35,014 nt of DNA from Ectopseudomonas mendocina (GTDB taxonomy: Bacteria; Pseudomonadota; Gammaproteobacteria; Pseudomonadales; Pseudomonadaceae). The position numbers and the translations under genes are program-made. This document shows positions 30,426 through 35,014 of the stretch, piece after piece; position 1 is the first letter of the stretch, and each line of letters begins with the position of its first letter. The stretch spans positions 1-35,014 of the forward strand of contig NZ_VRYE01000010.1 of assembly GCF_008041835.1 (NCBI RefSeq). Direction: 5' to 3'. The notes under the pieces were generated by a model, which was given only the letters and a program-made list of their open reading frames with translations, was not told where the DNA came from and did not search any database.

Positions 30426-32534
30426 CTACGCAGCCACTACCTCCACCGGCACACCATTGAGCACCGCATTACCGGACAGCACATCCAACTCGCGCTCGTC
30501 GGTCAGATCGTTGGCGCTGGCCCCCGGTTGCGCACGGGCAATGTCCATCTGCACGCCAGGGCGGGCATGGCCCCAGCCATGGGGAAGGCTGACCACACCG
30601 GCCATCACCTCATCGCTGGCGGCGACTTCCACCTCGATGCTGCCAACACGTGAGCGCACCTGCACACGCTGACCATCGCTCAGACCACGACTGGCCAGAT
30701 CCGCCGGGTTCATCAACAACTGGTGACGCGGCTTGCCCTTCACCAGGCGGTGATAGTTGTGCATCCAGGAATTGTTGCTGCGTACATGGCGGCGGCCGAT
30801 CAGTAGCAGCTCATGCTCGCTCGGCAGTTCCTGCCTGGCAAACCGCGCGAGATCGGCCAGCAACAACTCTGGAGCCGCCTGCACGGCCTTGCTCGGGGTT
30901 TTCAGGCGGGCGGCCAGATTCGGCTGCAAAGGCCCCAGATCGAGGCCATGCGGGTGCTCACGCAGCGTGGCCAGGCTGAGCTTGTGCGCGCTGCCATCAC
31001 CATAGGCTCCGAAACGCAGGCCCATGTCGATCATCTGCTGCGGCGCCATGGTCGGTTTCAACTCGAGGTTGTTGCGCGACGCGAAGGCCTTGGCCAGGCC
31101 GACGAAGATTTCCCAGTCATGCAGCGCACCGTCCGGCTTGGCCAGCACCGCCTCGTTGAAACGGGTGACGTTGCGCACGGCGAACACGTTGAAGGTGGTG
31201 TCGTAATGGTCATGTTCCAGCGGTGCGGTCGGCGGCAGGATCAGGTCGGCGTAGCGGGTGGTCTCGTTGATGTAGAAATCCACCGAGAGCATGAAATCCA
31301 GACCGTCCAGCGCCTGCTCCAGCTGTCGGCCATTGGGCGTGGACAGCACCGGGTTGCCAGCCACAGTCACCAGCGCGCGGATCTGTCCTTCGCCTGGCGT
31401 CAGCATCTCCTCGGCCAGCGCCGAGACCGGCAGCTCGCCACCGTATTCCGGTAGGCCGGATACCCGGCTCTGCCAGCGATTGAAATGCCCTCCCGAGGTG
31501 CTGGCGACCAGATCCACCGCCGGCGAGGTACAGAGCACGCCGCCGACCCGATCGAGGTTGCCAGTGACCAGATTGATGATCTGCACCAACCACTGGCACA
31601 GCGTGCCGAAGGCCTGGGTGGACACCCCCATACGGCCATAGCACACCGCCTTGTCGGCGGCGGCAAAATCACGCGCCAGTTGGCGAATGGTGGCAGCCGG
31701 CACGCCACAGCGCGCGCTCATCGCCTCAGCGTGGAAGCCGGCGATCTCCGCGCGCACCTGCTCCAACCCTTCCACCGCCAGATGGCTGCCCCGGGTCAGG
31801 CCCTCCTCGAACAGGGTGTTGAGCAGCGCCAGCAGCAGCGCGGCATCGCTGCCAGGCCGCACGAACAGGTGCTGGTCGGCGATGGCCGCGGTTTCACTGC
31901 GTCGCGGGTCGACCACCACCAGCTTGCCGCCGCGGGCCTGGATGGCCTTCAGGCGCTTTTCCACATCCGGCACGGTCATGATGCTGCCATTGGAGGCCAG
32001 CGGATTGCCGCCGAGGATCAGCATGAAATCGGTGTGATCGATGTCAGGGATCGGAATCAGCAGACCATGGCCGTACATGAGGTGGCTGGTCAGGTGATGC
32101 GGCAATTGATCCACCGACGTGGCGGAGAAGCGATTGCGGGTTTTCAACTGACCAAGGAAATAGTTGCTGTGGGTCATCAGCCCATAGTTATGCACGCTGG
32201 GATTGCCCTGATAGACGGCCACGGCGTTCTGCCCATGCTCGGCCTGGATCGCACTCAGGCGCTCAGCCACCAGCTCGAACGCCTCATCCCAACCGATGGC
32301 CTGCCACTGCTCGCCCATGCGGCGCATGGGCTGGCGAATACGGTCGGGATCGTTCTGGATATCCTGCAGGGCCACCGCCTTGGGGCAGATATGGCCACGG
32401 CTGAAGCTGTCCTGGGCATCGCCCTTGATCGAACGAATCTGCGTGCTGCCGTCAGCCTGGGTTTCGGTTTCGATGACGAGCCCGCAGATGGCTTCGCACA
32501 GGTGGCATGCACGGTAATGGAGGGACTTGGTCAT
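30426..32534 (-). CDS. Molybdopterin oxidoreductase, DMSO-reductase superfamily
   Basis: The 702-residue product has the N-terminal [4Fe-4S] motif C10-x2-C13-x3-C17 with C50 (SRGHICPKA), then the large bis-MGD-binding fold, with FMLILGGNPLASNGSIM, GGKLVVVDPRRSETAAIADQ, RADLI-type ligand loops (TTRYADLILPPTAPLEH) and a C-terminal molydopterin dinucleotide-binding domain (LLMNPADLASRGLSDGQRVQ, VVSLPHGWGHARPG). There is no Tat signal, so it should be cytoplasmic. No partner electron-transfer or membrane subunit is nearby. The CHLCEAICG group is common in aerobic bacteria but its substrate is undefined. An AGAGG site precedes the ATG. Its substrate cannot be inferred. Confidence 0.9.
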   Translation of the reverse strand: MTKSLHYRACHLCEAICGLVIETETQADGSTQIRSIKGDAQDSFSRGHICPKAVALQDIQNDPDRIRQPMRRMGEQWQAIGWDEAFELVAERLSAIQAEHGQNAVAVYQGNPSVHNYGLMTHSNYFLGQLKTRNRFSATSVDQLPHHLTSHLMYGHGLLIPIPDIDHTDFMLILGGNPLASNGSIMTVPDVEKRLKAIQARGGKLVVVDPRRSETAAIADQHLFVRPGSDAALLLALLNTLFEEGLTRGSHLAVEGLEQVRAEIAGFHAEAMSARCGVPAATIRQLARDFAAADKAVCYGRMGVSTQAFGTLCQWLVQIINLVTGNLDRVGGVLCTSPAVDLVASTSGGHFNRWQSRVSGLPEYGGELPVSALAEEMLTPGEGQIRALVTVAGNPVLSTPNGRQLEQALDGLDFMLSVDFYINETTRYADLILPPTAPLEHDHYDTTFNVFAVRNVTRFNEAVLAKPDGALHDWEIFVGLAKAFASRNNLELKPTMAPQQMIDMGLRFGAYGDGSAHKLSLATLREHPHGLDLGPLQPNLAARLKTPSKAVQAAPELLLADLARFARQELPSEHELLLIGRRHVRSNNSWMHNYHRLVKGKPRHQLLMNPADLASRGLSDGQRVQVRSRVGSIEVEVAASDEVMAGVVSLPHGWGHARPGVQMDIARAQPGASANDLTDERELDVLSGNAVLNGVPVEVVAA

Positions 32535-32892
32535 GGCCGGGCCTCTTGTTCTGATCCATGTCGACCATCGTGGTCGCAGGTCAGGAACTATGGGCCGGGG
32601 GAAACAACGACGCCAGCAGCGTTCGTCTCATGAATCGGCAGGCATCAGGCCTGCCGATTCAGGCGATTACCGAGCGATTCAAGCGCCTCGTCTGGTGGCA
32701 TCCTTTTGCTCGCCACAATTGATGTGCCGATGGCCGAAAGTGGCCGTTTGCGCCCTTTCGTCATTTCCTTATAAGATCGCGCCTTCCCCTGTTTCGTCGC
32801 ACCCTGCGGCCTCCTGCCGCAAGCCCCGCTGTTTTTGTCGGTTTTAGTGCCGACACTGGGCTTGCGAACTGAAGTGATAAAGGTAGTTAACG
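32535..32892. other. Intergenic region upstream of argF
   Basis: These 358 bases hold the start region of the divergent molybdopterin gene and the argF promoter. TGAATCGGCAGGC (32631-32643) and GCCTGCCGATTCA (32649-32661) form a perfect 13-bp hairpin with an ATCAG loop and no U tract on either side. Further down, TGTCGG (32836-32841) and CCGACA (32850-32855) form a small inverted repeat in the argF leader that recalls an ArgR half-site (TGTCGC), though imperfectly. No credible gene was seen. Confidence 0.5.
32748..32775 (+). promoter_or_regulatory. Candidate argF promoter
   Basis: TTGCGC (32748-32753), 16 bases, then TATAAG (32770-32775), a good -10 at 5 of 6 consensus bases. It would give a leader of about 110 bases before the argF ATG, which includes the TGTCGG/CCGACA inverted repeat. 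Confidence 0.5.
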
Positions 32893-33813
32893 ATGAGCGT
32901 CAGACATTTTCTCTCGATGATGGATTACACACCGGACGAACTGGTGGGGCTGATCCGCCGAGCCATCGAGCTGAAGGATCTGCGCAATCGTGGCGTGCTG
33001 TTCGAGCCGCTGAAGAATCGCGTACTGGGCATGATCTTCGAGAAGGCTTCGACCCGCACCCGCCTGTCATTCGAGGCTGGCATGATTCAGCTCGGCGGCC
33101 AGGCCATCTTCCTCTCGCCGCGCGACACCCAACTGGGCCGTGGTGAGCCAATTGGCGATGCCGCCATCGTCATGTCGAGCATGCTCGATGCGGTGATGAT
33201 CCGCACCTTCGCCCACAGCAACCTCACCGAATTCGCCGCCAAGTCCAAGGTACCGGTGATCAACGGCCTGTCCGATGACCTGCACCCCTGCCAGTTGCTG
33301 GCCGACATGCAGACCTTCCTCGAGCACCGTGGCAGCATCGTCGGCAAAACGGTGGCCTGGATCGGCGACGGCAACAATATGTGCAACTCCTATATCGAGG
33401 CTGCCATCCGCTTCGACTTCCAGCTCAGGATCGCCTGCCCGGAAGGCTACGAGCCCGATGCGCATTTCCTCGCGCTGGCCGGTGACCGCGTGCAACTGCT
33501 GCGCGACCCGCGCGAAGCCGTGGCCGGCGCGCATCTGGTGAGCACCGACGTGTGGGCCTCGATGGGCCAGGAAGACGAAGCCGAGCAACGCATGGCGTTG
33601 TTCCGCCCTTATCAGGTCACCCGCGAGCTGCTCGATGCCGCCGCCGCAGACGTGCTGTTCATGCACTGCCTGCCGGCGCATCGTGGCGAGGAAATCAGCG
33701 TCGACCTGCTCGACGACCCGCGTTCGGTCGCCTGGGATCAGGCCGAAAACCGCCTGCACGCACAGAAGGCGCTGCTGGAGATGCTGGTCGAACCGGCATA
33801 CCACCACGCATGA
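32893..33813 (+). CDS. argF: Ornithine carbamoyltransferase (anabolic)
   Basis: ArgF joins carbamoyl phosphate and ornithine to make citrulline in arginine synthesis. The 306-residue product shows the carbamoyl-phosphate-binding motifs STRTR (53-57) and HPCQ (131-134), the ornithine loop region DVWASMGQE (219-227) and the catalytic HCLPAHRG (258-265, Cys259). Length of about 305 residues fits the anabolic Pseudomonas enzyme rather than the longer catabolic ArcB. AAAGGT lies about 8 bases before the ATG. It overlaps the next gene by four bases (ATGA). Confidence 0.95.
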   Translation: MSVRHFLSMMDYTPDELVGLIRRAIELKDLRNRGVLFEPLKNRVLGMIFEKASTRTRLSFEAGMIQLGGQAIFLSPRDTQLGRGEPIGDAAIVMSSMLDAVMIRTFAHSNLTEFAAKSKVPVINGLSDDLHPCQLLADMQTFLEHRGSIVGKTVAWIGDGNNMCNSYIEAAIRFDFQLRIACPEGYEPDAHFLALAGDRVQLLRDPREAVAGAHLVSTDVWASMGQEDEAEQRMALFRPYQVTRELLDAAAADVLFMHCLPAHRGEEISVDLLDDPRSVAWDQAENRLHAQKALLEMLVEPAYHHA

Positions 33814-34916
33814 ACCAGCCGCTGCTGCAGCTGCGCGGGCTGAACTGCGGCTACCACGCGCTCAAAGTGGTGCAGGATCTCGACCTGCACCTCAACGCCG
33901 GCGATATCGGCTGCCTGCTCGGCCCATCGGGCTGCGGCAAGACCACCACACTGCGCGCCATTGCCGGTTTCGAACCGGTGCTCGAAGGTGAAATCGTCCT
34001 CGACGGTGAAGTCATTTCCCGCGCCGGCTTCACCCTGGCACCGGAGAAACGCCATATCGGCATGGTGTTCCAGGACTACGCCCTGTTCCCTCACCTCAGC
34101 GTCGCGGACAACGTCGCCTTCGGCATTCGCCAGCAAGCCAACGCCGAGCGTGTGACCCAGGAACTGCTGGAGCTGGTCAAACTCGACCATTTGGCCAAGC
34201 GCTACCCACACGAACTGTCTGGTGGCCAGCAACAGCGTGTTGCCCTGGCCCGTGCCCTGGCGCCGGAACCGAAACTGCTGCTGCTCGACGAACCCTTCTC
34301 CAACCTCGATGGCGAACTGCGCAGGCGCCTGAGCCATGAGGTGCGCGACATTCTCAAGTCACGCGGCACCAGCGCCATTCTGGTGACTCACGATCAGGAA
34401 GAGGCCTTCGCCGTCAGCGATAACGTCGGCGTATTCAACAAGGGTCGCCTGGAACAGTGGGACACGCCCTTCAACCTCTACCACGAGCCGCTCACGCCCT
34501 TCGTCGCCAGTTTTATCGGCCAGGGTTATTTCATCCGCGGCCAGTTACTCAGTGCGGATACAGTGCAGACCGAACTCGGGGTGATACGCGGCAACCGCGC
34601 CTACACCTGGGCACAGGGCAGCGCGGTAGATGTACTGCTGCGCCCGGACGATATCGTCGCCGATGCAGACAGCGCACTGAAGGCGCGTATCGTCGGCAAG
34701 ACCTTCCTCGGCGCCGCTACTCTCTATCGTCTGCAATTGCCCACCGGCAGCCAGCTGGAATCGATCTTCCCCAGCCACGCCGACCACCAGCCGGGCGACG
34801 AGGTGGGCATCCGCATCGCTGCCGATCATCTGGTGGCCTTCCCCGCGCTGGGCAGCGTGGCCGCGCAGGTCAGCCTCGGCGAATCCGGTGGTGTGCGCCG
34901 CTACAGCGGCGACTGA
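33810..34916 (+). CDS. ABC transporter ATP-binding protein (FbpC/PotA class)
   Basis: The 368-residue product is an importer-type ATPase. Walker A is GPSGCGKT (38-45), the Q-loop is [10 protein letters not shown] (87-97), the signature is LSGGQ (136-140), Walker B is LLLLDEP (156-162) and the H-loop is LVTHD (H194). A C-terminal TOBE-like regulatory region (about 280-365) is present. This class energises uptake of Fe3+, polyamines, sulfate or sugars, with two permeases and a binding protein. No permease or binding protein is in the window after it, so the substrate is unknown. The ATG overlaps the argF TGA, implying translational coupling, an arrangement I recall also from P. aeruginosa. Confidence 0.92.
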   Translation: MNQPLLQLRGLNCGYHALKVVQDLDLHLNAGDIGCLLGPSGCGKTTTLRAIAGFEPVLEGEIVLDGEVISRAGFTLAPEKRHIGMVFQDYALFPHLSVADNVAFGIRQQANAERVTQELLELVKLDHLAKRYPHELSGGQQQRVALARALAPEPKLLLLDEPFSNLDGELRRRLSHEVRDILKSRGTSAILVTHDQEEAFAVSDNVGVFNKGRLEQWDTPFNLYHEPLTPFVASFIGQGYFIRGQLLSADTVQTELGVIRGNRAYTWAQGSAVDVLLRPDDIVADADSALKARIVGKTFLGAATLYRLQLPTGSQLESIFPSHADHQPGDEVGIRIAADHLVAFPALGSVAAQVSLGESGGVRRYSGD

Positions 34917-34921
34917 TTCAC

Positions 34922-34941
34922 TCACGCCGAACACGGCGTGA
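34922..34941 (+). terminator. Hairpin after the ABC ATPase gene
   Basis: TCACGCCG (34922-34929) and CGGCGTGA (34934-34941) form a perfect 8-bp stem with an AACA loop. There is no U tract, so termination is uncertain. Confidence 0.45.
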
Positions 34942-34968
34942 CACACGCCACCAACCGTAGCCAGATGA

Positions 34969-35002
34969 AATCCGGGGGTTTACGTCGGATCAATCCCGGA
35001 TT
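34969..35002. repeat. Inverted-repeat intergenic element at the right edge
   Basis: AATCCGGG (34969-34976) and CCCGGATT (34995-35002) form an 8-bp inverted repeat with an 18-base loop, followed by GCATCCG. The flanking GATGAAATCCGG and CCGGATTGCATCCG wording resembles a common intergenic repeat of pseudomonads (recollection). It runs near the window edge and may continue beyond it. Confidence 0.45.
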
Positions 35003-35014
35003 GCATCCGTATAT

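Noticed and set aside
32631..32661. 13-bp hairpin as an intrinsic terminator
   Set aside because: No U tract on either strand, and no gene ends just upstream on either strand.
1..35014. tRNA, rRNA, CRISPR array, prophage, restriction or known anti-phage system
   Set aside because: None of the expected sequence signatures (cloverleaf arms, spaced direct repeats, integrase, methylase or nuclease sets) was seen on reading. The MoxR/DUF58 cluster was considered as a defence system but has no nuclease or other effector.

Overview
The window is chromosomal DNA from a Pseudomonas-type gammaproteobacterium. The evidence is the GC-rich sequence, MvaT (an H-NS analogue essentially confined to pseudomonads), a BifA-type c-di-GMP phosphodiesterase beside sodB, and gene orders that match, from memory, P. 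aeruginosa PAO1 blocks: purU-mvaT-sbcB; sodB-bifA-GIDE-LemA-imelysin; AraC-GNAT-hybrid kinase; argF-ABC ATPase. Several blocks that are separate in PAO1 are joined here, so a different species is likely, perhaps of the P. mendocina/oleovorans group (inference). No rRNA, tRNA, CRISPR array or prophage was seen.

Layout. 1-312: the cut-off end of an IS1182-like insertion sequence abutting a terminator. 322-1824 (minus): purU, a two-CBS-domain protein and a 56-residue protein. 2117-2491: mvaT. 2689-4137 (minus): sbcB. 4319-11978 (plus): a membrane protein, then a tightly coupled cluster encoding RDD, SpoIIM-like, DUF4129, DUF4350, MoxR ATPase and DUF58 proteins. It looks like a membrane-anchored MoxR/DUF58 chaperone-type system of unknown substrate. 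12222-15184: sodB and bifA, each with its own promoter and terminator. 15245-16733 (minus): a GIDE-like membrane protein with an EF-hand loop, and LemA. 16923-18260: an imelysin-family lipoprotein whose promoter carries an inverted-repeat operator.

18346-19113 is a 768-bp imperfect palindrome with perfect 18-bp terminal inverted repeats and a perfect 23-bp inner pair. It lies between convergent genes and encodes nothing credible. 19160-20562 (minus): an AraC regulator and a GNAT acetyltransferase, divergent from 20757-24245, a symporter-like hybrid sensor kinase (MxtR/CrbS type). 24316-26096 (minus): rmuC and a Sel1-like protein. 26097-26717 is gene-free, with DnaA-box-like sites beside an AT-rich tract. 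26718-29819 (plus): ydbH-ynbE-ydbL, an AsmA-like envelope lipid-transport set. 29881-32534 (minus): grxD and an orphan soluble molybdopterin oxidoreductase. 32893-34916 (plus): argF, overlapped by an ABC transporter ATPase.

Most of the window is ordinary core genome. The items most worth follow-up are the giant palindrome, the RDD/SpoIIM/DUF4129/DUF4350/MoxR/DUF58 cluster, the operator over the imelysin promoter, the EF-hand in the GIDE-like protein, and the DnaA-box/AT-rich intergenic region.
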